Assembly (NCBI GenBank): GCA_003527555.1
Contig: DPWT01000155.1
Location: 1 to 11,872, forward strand
Length of the DNA: 11,872 nt
DNA from: Verrucomicrobiales bacterium
GTDB lineage: Bacteria > Verrucomicrobiota > Verrucomicrobiia > Verrucomicrobiales > Akkermansiaceae
Direction of reading: 5' to 3'
Shown: piece by piece, positions 1 to 7,156 of the stretch
Layout of the letters: each line of letters starts with the position of its first letter
How positions within the stretch are numbered: the stretch's first letter is position 1
Translations under genes and position numbers: made by a program
Notes under the pieces: generated by a model
Databases searched by the model: none
What the model was told of the DNA's origin: nothing
The model's input: the letters and a program-made list of their open reading frames with translations, nothing else

Positions 1-309
1 GTACATCTAGAAACAGGCATCATGGCTCCGAAACATGACCTCTACTGCGAATCCACGAAAAGTATCTATCGACGCAGTAATAAGGAGTGGGACTACGCAG
101 GATATGCGAGCAGTTTTATGTTCTCCCCGATTTTGAAAAAGCCAATAGCCATCGCAAAGCTACCCAACGATCTGGCCAAGCCCGGAACGGAGGTGGATAT
201 CGAAATCTCTGTGATCCGCAAGCCACACAACGTATTAGCCACGGTGCAGCGCATGCCATTTTTTGATCCTGCACGCAAAACCCAACGCCCGGAAGGAGGA
301 ATCACATAA
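1..309 (+). CDS. GcvT/aminomethyltransferase-like protein, C-terminal part (5' end outside window)
   Basis: The reading frame is open from base 1 to the TAA at 307-309, so this is the last ~102 residues of a longer protein; the ATG at 22 is internal. The visible part resembles the C-terminal barrel domain of the glycine cleavage T-protein family: a Gly-Tyr-Ala-Ser-Ser-Phe stretch, then 'SPILKKPIAIAKLP', 'KPGTEVDIEI' and a closing 'PFFDPARK', matching the family's pattern of SP..(k)pIalA, pGt.v.v and PFydp.r. Members transfer one-carbon units from methylated amines or related donors to tetrahydrofolate; besides GcvT they include the T-like domains of dimethylglycine and sarcosine dehydrogenases and DMSP demethylase. 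The substrate cannot be told from this fragment. The stop overlaps the next start by one base (TAATG), which suggests translational coupling with the FAD oxidoreductase. Family assignment is fairly sure; calling it true glycine-cleavage GcvT would not be justified. Confidence 0.8.
   Translation, partial: VHLETGIMAPKHDLYCESTKSIYRRSNKEWDYAGYASSFMFSPILKKPIAIAKLPNDLAKPGTEVDIEISVIRKPHNVLATVQRMPFFDPARKTQRPEGGIT
293..299 (+). promoter_or_regulatory. Strong Shine-Dalgarno site for the FAD oxidoreductase gene
   Basis: AAGGAGG lies 9 nt upstream of the ATG at 309, inside the last codons of the preceding gene. It fixes the start of the oxidoreductase and is the clearest ribosome binding site in the window. 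Most other starts here have weak or no recognisable Shine-Dalgarno sequence. Confidence 0.8.
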
Positions 310-1910
310 TGAAATCGGATACACAGTATGATGCTATCGTCATTGGCGGCGGCCACAATGGACTGATCAATGCTGCCTATCTTGCCAAAGCGGGGTTAAA
401 AACAATAGTCCTTGAACAGCGACCATTAGTCGGCGGGGCCGCCATCACAGAGGAACTGATTCCAGGATATAAGTTCACCACATTTTCGTATGCGCTCAGC
501 TTGCTACGACCAGACATTGTACAGGATCTTGATCTCGCGGCGCACGGTTTGATGGTGCTACCAATGACCAACACCTTTCAGCCCGGATTCAACGGAGAAT
601 ACATGCTGTTAGGCCCGAACAAGGATGCAAACTTTCATGAGATTTCGCGCTTTTCAACTGAGGATGCAGAGTCTTACCGCGACCTCAGCCACCTGATCAA
701 TCGTGTTTGTCATGCGCTGATGCCTTTGGTCGATTCCATCCCACCAAATAGCATCAGCCAAGACCCCGCCGATCTCGCGGAGATGGTTCAGCTGAATGAA
801 TACATCGATGGCCTACCGTCGGATATACGTGAGATGATACAAAAATTCATCAACTGCAGCGCAGCAGAAATACTCGATGAATACCTTGAATCCGATTTGC
901 TCAAAGCACAGATCGCATCAAGTGGCATCATCGGCACTAAGGCCGGGCCGCGCTCAAAGGAATCCGGCTTAATCTGGCTTTTCCATAAGCTCGGCGAATA
1001 CGATGGTGAACAAGGTGAGTGGGGATTCCACAAAAATGGTAATGGCGGATTCACCCAGGTTCTTGCCCGCGCCGTCGAGTCCTTTGGCGGCACGATCCGC
1101 ACAGACTGCGGAGCCGAACGCGTGATCTATGCCAATGGCAAATCCTCCGGTGTGCTACTCCAAGATGGCACTGAATTAAATGCGCCAGTCGTCGTCAGCG
1201 CTCTCGATCCAAGGCGCACCTTCATGCAGCTGGTCAATCCGAATGATCTGCCGGATGACTTAGTTAAACACATTCGAGATTTCAAATTCCAAGGTAGCGC
1301 ATCAAAGGTAAACTTTGCCTTGTCAGCACTTCCAAATTTCCCAGGCCTTGATGGTCGTACGGATATCTTCACAGGCTTCACCAATGTTGGCCCGTCGATT
1401 GACTTTCTTGAGGAGGCATTCGCAGATTGCCAAGCAGGCAGATTCAGCCGCAAACCATTTATCGATTGCTGCATACAATCCACCGTTGACCCTGACATGG
1501 CTCCACCAGGCAAGCATGTGATGTCATGCTTTGTAATGTATACCCCCTATCATTTGGCAGATAGCGACTGGGATAGCGAACGGGAAAACCTTGGTGATGC
1601 CGTGCAAGCATGCCTGGAGGAATTTTTCCCTGGATTCAACAAGCTTGTAGAACACCGCGAAATCGTTACGCCACTCGACATCGAGCGTGTCGTTGGACTG
1701 AGCGAAGGTAATATTTTTGCTGGGGAAATGTTTACCCCGCAGATGTTTCTTAATCGCCCGGCACCTGGCTGGAACCAGTACCGCACGCCTATCGACGGAT
1801 ACTATCAATGCGGCTCCGGCACGCACCCTGGCGGTGGCGTCATGGGCGGGGCAGGAAAACTTGCTGCGCGAAAAATTCTTAATGACTTTGAGTCCATCAC
1901 CTCACTATAA
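309..1910 (+). CDS. PYROXD2-like NAD(P)/FAD-dependent oxidoreductase (phytoene-desaturase superfamily)
   Basis: A 533-residue flavoprotein of the COG1233 phytoene dehydrogenase-related group. The N-terminus has a Rossmann FAD-binding motif, 'IVIGGGHNGL' (G13-G18), with the ribose-binding acidic residue E36 and the family's 'VGGAA' at 41-45. The C-terminus carries the flavin-binding signature 'CGSGTHPGGGVMGGAG' (about 501-516). The order 'GGGHNGL...AAYLAKAGLK...LE.R..VGGAA.TEE' and the early 'SLLRP' resemble PYROXD2-type proteins more than carotenoid desaturases, and no carotenoid genes are nearby. No signal peptide is seen, so it should be cytoplasmic. The length is normal for the group. An AAGGAGG site 9 nt upstream supports the start, and the gene overlaps the GcvT-like gene by one base. 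I infer an FAD-linked oxidation coupled to its neighbour's one-carbon transfer. The family is secure; the substrate is unknown. Confidence 0.88.
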   Translation: MKSDTQYDAIVIGGGHNGLINAAYLAKAGLKTIVLEQRPLVGGAAITEELIPGYKFTTFSYALSLLRPDIVQDLDLAAHGLMVLPMTNTFQPGFNGEYMLLGPNKDANFHEISRFSTEDAESYRDLSHLINRVCHALMPLVDSIPPNSISQDPADLAEMVQLNEYIDGLPSDIREMIQKFINCSAAEILDEYLESDLLKAQIASSGIIGTKAGPRSKESGLIWLFHKLGEYDGEQGEWGFHKNGNGGFTQVLARAVESFGGTIRTDCGAERVIYANGKSSGVLLQDGTELNAPVVVSALDPRRTFMQLVNPNDLPDDLVKHIRDFKFQGSASKVNFALSALPNFPGLDGRTDIFTGFTNVGPSIDFLEEAFADCQAGRFSRKPFIDCCIQSTVDPDMAPPGKHVMSCFVMYTPYHLADSDWDSERENLGDAVQACLEEFFPGFNKLVEHREIVTPLDIERVVGLSEGNIFAGEMFTPQMFLNRPAPGWNQYRTPIDGYYQCGSGTHPGGGVMGGAGKLAARKILNDFESITSL

Positions 1911-1917
1911 CCGATCC

Positions 1918-3204
1918 ATGAAAAATACATTATTCATAGCCTTTTGTTTCTTATCTTTACCATTGATCGATGCCGCACCTGAACACGCATGTGGATTTGA
2001 CACCAAGCACATCAACGAAAAGTCTAACATGTGGCCATTCGAAAATTACGGCAAAGTTTTCAATGTTGATCACAACAAGCAACGATTTGTGTTTATTAAA
2101 AATACAGTCTACGATGAAAAGGATCATCAGAAGGTAATTGGTCGTGCTAAAAATTGTGTTTACTGGTCGAAGGATACGATTTTTATGCACAAGAATGCGA
2201 TCAAAGACTTCAGTAGTATCAAGACCCCAGTGATCATACGATTTTTTGTGGGTAACCCAAAAGAAGCAGAAAAGATGTCGCGCGGTGACGATTTCATATC
2301 CAACAAAGCGACTATTTTTTTAGATGCTAAAAATACCGTTGGTATTGAAACAGGCGAAAAAGAGGTCGTAGGCTTGTTCACTCCCGACAGCGCCACCTCG
2401 GGAACATTACTCATCAAATCCAAATCAATCAAAGTGAAGACGACCTGGCGTTTTCCAAAAATAAGCACCAAAAGAGCCGTTACAGCCAATGCGTTGAATC
2501 AAGGTTATTGGTCGGCACGCATCACAGGATCTGAAAGCGGCGACAAATTTGTCGCCGAACATATCGAACTCACCTCCCTTCCTGACCCGCGTAAGAGCGA
2601 TGACCCCAAACTCCCTCGTCTATTAGTTATCGGCGACTCCATTAGTATGAACTATGGTAAAGCCGCCAAGGAAGCTCTTAAGGGTGTCGTTAATTACCAC
2701 CGCAACGAAGGCAACAGCTTCTCATCAAACTACGGCACCCAGTATGCCTATTATTGGTTAGGAAACTACACCCAAAAAGGTTTCCAGTGGGACGTGATTC
2801 ATTTCAACCATGGATTGCATGATCTCAAGCAATCTGGTCCAGGCGCTCCGTATGCAACACCCTTAGAAAAATACAAAGCATACCTCAGAACCGAAATTGA
2901 AATCCTAAAAAAGACCGGCGCTACTTTAGTCTTTTGCACGACCACCCCTGTTCCTAATAATAGTGGTGGGGCATACGGTCGGCAAAAGGGAGCTGAAGTT
3001 GCTTTCAACAAGGCCGCCCTAGAGGTGATGAAGGATTACCCTAATATTCAAATCAACAACCTTTGCAAAGTCGTCAACGACTCTCCCGTCTTTGATAAAT
3101 TCAAAACCGGCTCGGACGTGCACTACTACAAAGAAGAGGAACAAAAAGTTCTCGGAAATGCCGTTGCCAATGCCGTCAAAAAAGCTCTACAATCAAAGAA
3201 ATAA
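1918..3204 (+). CDS. Secreted SGNH/GDSL hydrolase with an extra N-terminal domain
   Basis: A 428-residue protein. I chose the ATG at 1918 because it gives a clean signal peptide (M-K-N, a hydrophobic stretch, then 'IDAAPEH'), probably cut around residue 20; the frame is open further upstream but that part overlaps the previous gene. Residues about 21-230 form a domain I do not recognise, rich in Lys and predicted beta. The SGNH part follows: block I 'VIGDSI' with nucleophile S241; 'FNHGLHDL' at about 296-303 where most families have G-x-N-D; and block V around H402. Block V reads S399-D400-V401-H402 rather than D-x-x-H, so the catalytic Asp is shifted or replaced by Ser. The 'HFN.GLHDL' form is, from memory, shared with an SGNH subgroup common in Planctomycetota and Verrucomicrobiota. 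It probably removes ester groups such as acetyl from glycans outside the cytoplasm. It starts 7 nt after the oxidoreductase, without a clear ribosome binding site. Confidence 0.82.
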   Translation: MKNTLFIAFCFLSLPLIDAAPEHACGFDTKHINEKSNMWPFENYGKVFNVDHNKQRFVFIKNTVYDEKDHQKVIGRAKNCVYWSKDTIFMHKNAIKDFSSIKTPVIIRFFVGNPKEAEKMSRGDDFISNKATIFLDAKNTVGIETGEKEVVGLFTPDSATSGTLLIKSKSIKVKTTWRFPKISTKRAVTANALNQGYWSARITGSESGDKFVAEHIELTSLPDPRKSDDPKLPRLLVIGDSISMNYGKAAKEALKGVVNYHRNEGNSFSSNYGTQYAYYWLGNYTQKGFQWDVIHFNHGLHDLKQSGPGAPYATPLEKYKAYLRTEIEILKKTGATLVFCTTTPVPNNSGGAYGRQKGAEVAFNKAALEVMKDYPNIQINNLCKVVNDSPVFDKFKTGSDVHYYKEEEQKVLGNAVANAVKKALQSKK

Positions 3205-3205
3205 A

Positions 3206-3997
3206 ATGATCTCCAAATATAAATCAACAACGGCACTTCTGATAGCATTCGGCTGTCTGTCACTGCATTCGGCGTCCGCAAAAGAAACTAAGCTCGCTGT
3301 TAAAGCTGGCGAAAAAATCGCCTTCATGGGCGACTCCATCACCGCAGCGGGCAACAGAAAAAATGGTTATGTTCAGCTTGTGATGCAGGCGCTTAATCAG
3401 GAGGGCCTCAAACTCACCCATGTGCCTGCAGGGAAATCAGGACACAAATCCAATAACATGCTCGCCCGTCTCGATAAGGATGTGCTCAGCAAAGACCCCA
3501 ACTGGATGCTCCTGAGCTGCGGTGTTAATGACGTGTGGCATTTCACACTAACACTTGGAAAACGCACATTCGAGGGCGTCACCTTGGCCGACTACAAAAA
3601 GAACATCAGCACCATCATCAAGAAAGCGCAGGCCGCCGACATCAAAGTCATGATCCTGACCTCTACCATGATCGGTGAAGACCCCCATAAAGAAACTAAC
3701 AAGAGACTCATTCCCTATAACGATTTCCTCAGAGAGATTGCCAAAGAAAAGAAATGCCTCATCGCAGACCTCAGCAAAGACATGCACGAGCTAGTCAAAA
3801 AAATGCCCGATGAAAAGGGTAAGGCTCGGATGTTTGGCGAACCAAAATACTCGCGGAATATCAAAAACAAGATTACTTCCGATGGATGCCATATGAACAA
3901 GCTCGGTAATATAATGATGGCAAAAGGAATTTTAAAAGCATTCGGTCTAAGTAACAAAAAAATCGCCGCCGCTGAAGCATCGTGGCTTGGCAAGTAG
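3206..3997 (+). CDS. Secreted SGNH/GDSL esterase with complete catalytic blocks
   Basis: A 263-residue single-domain SGNH hydrolase. The start at 3206 is preferred over in-frame upstream starts because it gives a signal peptide (lysines at 4 and 6, hydrophobic core 8-20, 'ASA' before K26) and begins one base after the previous stop. All four family blocks are visible: block I 'FMGDSIT' (nucleophile S44), block II 'AGKSG' (G79 region), block III 'GVND' (N108), and block V 'SDGCHMN' with D226 and H229. It should therefore be an active esterase exported to the periplasm or beyond. The substrate is unknown; deacetylation of polysaccharide or oligosaccharide fits the family and the nearby sulfatases. 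The two SGNH genes are tandem but dissimilar outside the GDSI motif, so this is not a recent duplication. It is the last gene of the + strand run. Confidence 0.88.
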   Translation: MISKYKSTTALLIAFGCLSLHSASAKETKLAVKAGEKIAFMGDSITAAGNRKNGYVQLVMQALNQEGLKLTHVPAGKSGHKSNNMLARLDKDVLSKDPNWMLLSCGVNDVWHFTLTLGKRTFEGVTLADYKKNISTIIKKAQAADIKVMILTSTMIGEDPHKETNKRLIPYNDFLREIAKEKKCLIADLSKDMHELVKKMPDEKGKARMFGEPKYSRNIKNKITSDGCHMNKLGNIMMAKGILKAFGLSNKKIAAAEASWLGK

Positions 3998-4029
3998 CCA
4001 TGTACAATGCTAAACGATGTCTGTGACAC

Positions 4030-4043
4030 TGGGCAATAGCCCA
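4030..4043 (+). terminator. Weak hairpin downstream of the + strand gene run
   Basis: TGGGC (4030-4034) pairs with GCCCA (4039-4043) around an AATA loop, starting 33 nt after the SGNH stop. The stem is only 5 bp and no T-run follows, so this would be a poor intrinsic terminator. It is listed only as the nearest candidate. Confidence 0.15.
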
Positions 4044-4288
4044 ACAAACATGAGTTGTTGAGTTGCGCTGACCGTCGCACCCATGACACTTTTTTGGCTC
4101 GTTCATGAGCAAAGTCATCACCTCATGCTGACCGCAAAGAAACTCCCGATCGTATGTGTGGGGATTTCTGTTCAACGCCTGATCTACTCCATGGGTAGAG
4201 CCGCAATCGAGTGCTCATACCAGTCCTGCATGAGTCGTAATTTCCCCAAACGTAATTTCAATGGTCAAGCTACACACACGCATCACTA

Positions 4289-4307
4289 ACTCGCTGGATT
4301 TGCGAGT
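4289..4307 (-). terminator. Weak hairpin just after the lipoprotein gene
   Basis: ACTCGC (4289-4294) and GCGAGT (4302-4307) form a 6-bp stem with a 7-nt loop, 8 nt beyond the stop of the minus-strand lipoprotein gene. No U-tract follows on the minus strand. The position fits transcript end protection or weak termination, but the sequence is not diagnostic. Confidence 0.2.
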
Positions 4308-4315
4308 AAGAGTGG

Positions 4316-4867
4316 TCACCCTTTAATTTTGTTATGAAACTTTGGGCCATCCTGCACATGATGTGAAATGAGAATTCCTGTGGATGGGTCAATGACATAG
4401 CTAGCAGTCCAGCCTTCAGCACTATCACCCAGATCTATATAGACACAAATATTTTCCCCATGGGTAACTAAACCCATACTTTTGCTGATACTGTTCCTTT
4501 GTGAGCACAGGTAACCAAACATAGCGCGCGGCACTACGGCACCTCTACCATCAACAGAAATGATCAGCGAATCTACAACCAACTTCGGTGGAGGAGTTCC
4601 CATATCTCCATACCATCTGGAGACTGAGGTATCAGTTCCTATGTCATAAGGTCGCCATGACAGCACTGCAACGACATCTTTATCATCAAACTTTGCCCTC
4701 ATGATTTCACGTGCCCCACTAATTTGATGATCCACCCCAGGAACTACTGTCATCTGTGAGACCGCATTACTAGGCGTTCCCGAATTTACCCCTGAAATTT
4801 GATGGCAGGAAACCAACAAGCAGATCGCGCTTCCGATAACAGTAAATAGCAGTTTTTTCATATCCAT
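4316..4867 (-). CDS. Small predicted lipoprotein of unknown function
   Basis: A 183-residue protein I do not recognise. It begins M-D-M-K-K, then a hydrophobic segment (6-18) and a lipobox L18-V19-S20-C21, so it should be processed by signal peptidase II with lipidated C21. The mature part (~160 residues) is soluble and mostly beta-like, with 'VVAVLSWRPYD', 'SLIISVDGRG' and 'SYVIDPSTGILISHH'. The last looks like the end of a beta-sheet repeat that reads out a value, but I would not name a fold. Start: ATG at 4867, or the second ATG at 4861 (two codons shorter); neither has a clear Shine-Dalgarno. It is transcribed divergently from rsuA, with 42 bp between the starts, and runs convergently toward the SGNH gene. 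The gene looks real: the frame is complete and the export signal is coherent. Confidence 0.75.
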   Translation of the reverse strand: MDMKKLLFTVIGSAICLLVSCHQISGVNSGTPSNAVSQMTVVPGVDHQISGAREIMRAKFDDKDVVAVLSWRPYDIGTDTSVSRWYGDMGTPPPKLVVDSLIISVDGRGAVVPRAMFGYLCSQRNSISKSMGLVTHGENICVYIDLGDSAEGWTASYVIDPSTGILISHHVQDGPKFHNKIKG

Positions 4868-4909
4868 TATGATCGATATTATGTAACTAAAGTCAAGACA
4901 ACCTATCCT
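4868..4909. promoter_or_regulatory. Divergent intergenic region between the lipoprotein gene and rsuA
   Basis: Only 42 AT-rich bases separate the two divergent start codons, so the core promoters, if both lie here, must overlap each other or the coding starts. I cannot identify confident -35/-10 pairs or an operator, so this is a placement by logic rather than by motif. Confidence 0.35.
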
Positions 4910-5596
4910 ATGAAGCTTTCACGTTTTCTTTACCATCATACTAAACACGGCAAACATGAGGTTCGGCGCGTTATAGCTTCGGGAAGCGTCATGGTTAATG
5001 GAGCAGTCGAGAGAGACAGTCAGCGTGAGGTTGATGATTTCACTCATGTGACTATTGGGAATAGTATTCTGCGAGATACTAAACCCGCCTATGTAATGCT
5101 GCACAAACCAGCTGGGTACCTCAGCGCCACCAAGGATCCTGAACACCGCACGGTGATGGAGCTCATCAATGTGCCGGAGACTCTGCATATCGCAGGACGA
5201 CTTGATCGAGCAAGCACCGGGCTACTTCTTTTAACGAATGACGGAAAGTGGTCGCGCGCATTGACTGAGCCAAGGGAAGGTGTGCCAAAAACCTATCTTG
5301 TCACCACCGCAGAACCCATCACCAAGGAAACATCCATACATTTTCAGCAGGGTATCTACTTTGCTTATGAGGACCTGACGACTCAATCTGCCGAGCTGGA
5401 AACCCTAAGTGAACTTGAGGCAAGGCTGACAATACACGAGGGACGTTATCACCAGATCAAGCGTATGTTCCACGCCGTCGGGAATCGAGTAACCTCACTA
5501 CACCGAGAAAGCGTTGGTAGTATCCAGCTTGACCCGAGTCTCAAGCTAGGCGAGTGGAGACATCTGACAAAAAAGGAAATCACAAATTACGTGTGA
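4910..5596 (+). CDS. rsuA: 16S rRNA pseudouridine(516) synthase RsuA
   Basis: A 228-residue RNA-modifying enzyme, close to the 231 residues of E. coli RsuA. It has an N-terminal S4 RNA-binding domain (about 1-55, with 'SGSVMVNG'), then the pseudouridine synthase domain. The catalytic motif is 'AGRLDRASTGLLLLTNDG', with catalytic D99. 'YVMLHKPAGYLSATKDPEH' (61-79) and 'GRYHQIKRMFHAVGNRV' near the C-terminus follow RsuA closely, the latter being the region that separates RsuA from RluB/E/F. It converts U516 of 16S rRNA to pseudouridine in the assembling small subunit. The start at 4910 gives the family's usual 'MKLSRFL' opening, although no strong ribosome binding site precedes it. It converges on the sulfatase gene with an 87-bp gap. 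The family is sure; RsuA rather than a related 23S enzyme is likely but not proven. Confidence 0.88.
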   Translation: MKLSRFLYHHTKHGKHEVRRVIASGSVMVNGAVERDSQREVDDFTHVTIGNSILRDTKPAYVMLHKPAGYLSATKDPEHRTVMELINVPETLHIAGRLDRASTGLLLLTNDGKWSRALTEPREGVPKTYLVTTAEPITKETSIHFQQGIYFAYEDLTTQSAELETLSELEARLTIHEGRYHQIKRMFHAVGNRVTSLHRESVGSIQLDPSLKLGEWRHLTKKEITNYV

Positions 5597-5683
5597 TGGT
5601 TGGTCGCTCCTAACAATTATTAATATAAACGAGCCTCTACTTGCTTATTCGTTCGAATCGTTATCCCCTTTGCCACCAAATAA

Positions 5684-7156
5684 TCAATAGTCTTTACCTT
5701 GCGCACTTTGATCAACGGATTTTCGCCAAGTATCAAATATCTTGGTCATCTTTGACAGAACTTCCGGCTTTTCCGCCACAAGGTTATTTTTTTCCGAGGA
5801 GTCCTTGCTAAGGTCATAGAGCTCCCATTCTTTGGCCTTTTTATTTTTTTTCCCTCTGTAGATCTTATATTGATTACCAATCAAGGACGACTGTCCTGCG
5901 TAAATAAAACCAATGGGTGAGGGACGTTCATTTATTGTTCCATCGATTAGTGGGAGCAGGCTAACACCATCGATTGGGCGAGCATCGGGCATCGTAAAAC
6001 CAGTGATTTTCATGATGGTAGGAAAATAGTCCATCGTTCCTGCGGGAAATGCTGTACGCCGTGTTTGTTTAATGCGTGCCGGCCACTCGATTAAACCCGG
6101 CACACGGATACCACCCTCTTTCAAGCTACGTTTTCTTCCTGAGAAATTTGCGGACGATCCAGGGTCACCAGTTTTTCCTTCCGGGCCGTTGTCGCTGGTA
6201 AAAGCAAGCAGGGTATTTTCCGCAATCCCCATATCACGCAGAGCCTTTCGGAGTCTTCCGATCTGGTCATCCACCGCCGTCACACATCCGTAGTAGTTTG
6301 CATGATAAGCATCTATGGCATTAGGATAGAGATTCGTATGTTCCTTTCCAGCAACGACAGGAAGGTGTGGCGCATGCAACCATATGACAGCGAGGAATGG
6401 TTTGTCAGACTTTACGCATTTCTCAATAAACGGAATGGCACGATCCATAATGATTTTTGAATCATCACCTGCCAAGGTCGTGGGATTCACCATTTGATCT
6501 GGTCCTGTCCAGTAATACGTATTGTATGAAACACGCGCATCACCCTGGCGGATTGGCCACCATCCTCGCTGAGATGACTTACGAAAGTCACCTTTTACAG
6601 TTGCTCCCGGTTTTACCATCGGATCGTAAGTTGGAGTTTTTGCCTCAGTGGCAAAAGTTACATCCACACCATGCTCCCACGGCGGCGAGTAGTCTTTCAC
6701 TCCCTTCGGACCACCACGATTGGATTCTTTAACGGTTTTAGTCAATGTGCCGAGGTGCCATTTGCCAAAATGACCCGTGCAATAACCTTTCGATTTAAGC
6801 GCTTCGTAAATAGTAACCTCCTCAGACTTCATGTGCCCTTTGTTCGCATTTACAATTCCGTATCGGTATGGGTTTCTCCCCGTCACTACACTCCCGCGTG
6901 TGGGCGAGCACACGGCGGACGCAGCATAGAATCGATCAAACACCAGCGACTGGCTTGCCATTTTATCGAGTTGCGGGGTTTTGATTTTTTCACCTCCGTT
7001 AAAACCAACATCACCCCAACCAAGATCATCACACATGACTAATATGATGTTAGTTTTTAATGAAGTTTTCACTCCTAGCACTTGCGATACAGGCGCACCG
7101 ATCACTGCAAGCAGCGTAAATCCGCATGTTACTATAACGATGAGTGGTTGGCTCAT
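5684..7156 (-). CDS. Exported type I sulfatase (arylsulfatase A-like, canonical C-x-P-x-R)
   Basis: A 490-residue sulfatase of the alkaline phosphatase-like superfamily, normal in length. A hydrophobic N-terminus (5-21) suggests Sec export, with a cut before about residue 30. The metal-binding start 'CDDLGWGD' (D43, D44) is followed by the sulfatase signature 'CSPTRGSVVTG', where C83 would be oxidised to formylglycine. The second signature 'GHFGKWHLG' is intact (K132, H134), and 'SDNG' supplies D322 and N323 as further metal ligands. It hydrolyses a sulfate ester, probably on a polysaccharide; the exact subfamily and sugar cannot be read from sequence alone. Its ATG overlaps the stop of the upstream sulfatase by four bases (ATGA), so the pair is probably translationally coupled. 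No maturase gene (FGE or anSME) is in the window, so one must lie elsewhere. Confidence 0.93.
   Translation of the reverse strand: MSQPLIVIVTCGFTLLAVIGAPVSQVLGVKTSLKTNIILVMCDDLGWGDVGFNGGEKIKTPQLDKMASQSLVFDRFYAASAVCSPTRGSVVTGRNPYRYGIVNANKGHMKSEEVTIYEALKSKGYCTGHFGKWHLGTLTKTVKESNRGGPKGVKDYSPPWEHGVDVTFATEAKTPTYDPMVKPGATVKGDFRKSSQRGWWPIRQGDARVSYNTYYWTGPDQMVNPTTLAGDDSKIIMDRAIPFIEKCVKSDKPFLAVIWLHAPHLPVVAGKEHTNLYPNAIDAYHANYYGCVTAVDDQIGRLRKALRDMGIAENTLLAFTSDNGPEGKTGDPGSSANFSGRKRSLKEGGIRVPGLIEWPARIKQTRRTAFPAGTMDYFPTIMKITGFTMPDARPIDGVSLLPLIDGTINERPSPIGFIYAGQSSLIGNQYKIYRGKKNKKAKEWELYDLSKDSSEKNNLVAEKPEVLSKMTKIFDTWRKSVDQSAQGKDY

Larger units (their letters stand above)
3998..4315. other. 318-bp intergenic region without a convincing gene
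   Basis: The region lies between the end of the second SGNH gene and the convergent end of the lipoprotein gene. A 68-codon open frame (4083-4289, +) exists, but it has no ribosome binding site and its translation resembles no family I know. Two short hairpins are present, at 4030-4043 and 4289-4307, neither followed by a T-run. The stretch may be a decayed gene or simply a spacer between convergent units. Confidence 0.6.

Noticed and set aside
309..1910. Carotenoid phytoene desaturase (crtI)
   Set aside because: The superfamily matches, but the N-terminal and C-terminal signatures follow the PYROXD2-type group and no carotenoid genes are adjacent.
1717..1917. In-frame upstream extension of the first SGNH gene
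   Set aside because: It lies entirely within the oxidoreductase gene and would bury the signal peptide. The ATG at 1918 gives a proper export signal.
3092..3205. In-frame upstream extension of the second SGNH gene
   Set aside because: It overlaps the end of the first SGNH gene and puts 38 residues before an otherwise normal signal peptide.
4083..4289. 68-codon open frame on the + strand in the 318-bp gap
   Set aside because: It has no ribosome binding site, no recognisable motif, and an atypical composition rich in His, Cys and Ser. An open frame of this length is expected by chance.
5597..5683. Bidirectional terminator between rsuA and the sulfatase gene
   Set aside because: The convergent position invites one, but I found only short palindromes such as TTCGAA, with no stable stem and no flanking T/A runs.
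6547..6558. 12-base match (GGCGGATTGGCC) to the REP-like stem inside the first listed sulfatase gene
   Set aside because: It encodes part of a Trp-Trp-Pro-Ile-Arg segment, lacks the GTAG foot, and its second arm does not pair. A coincidental match is more likely than a repeat copy.
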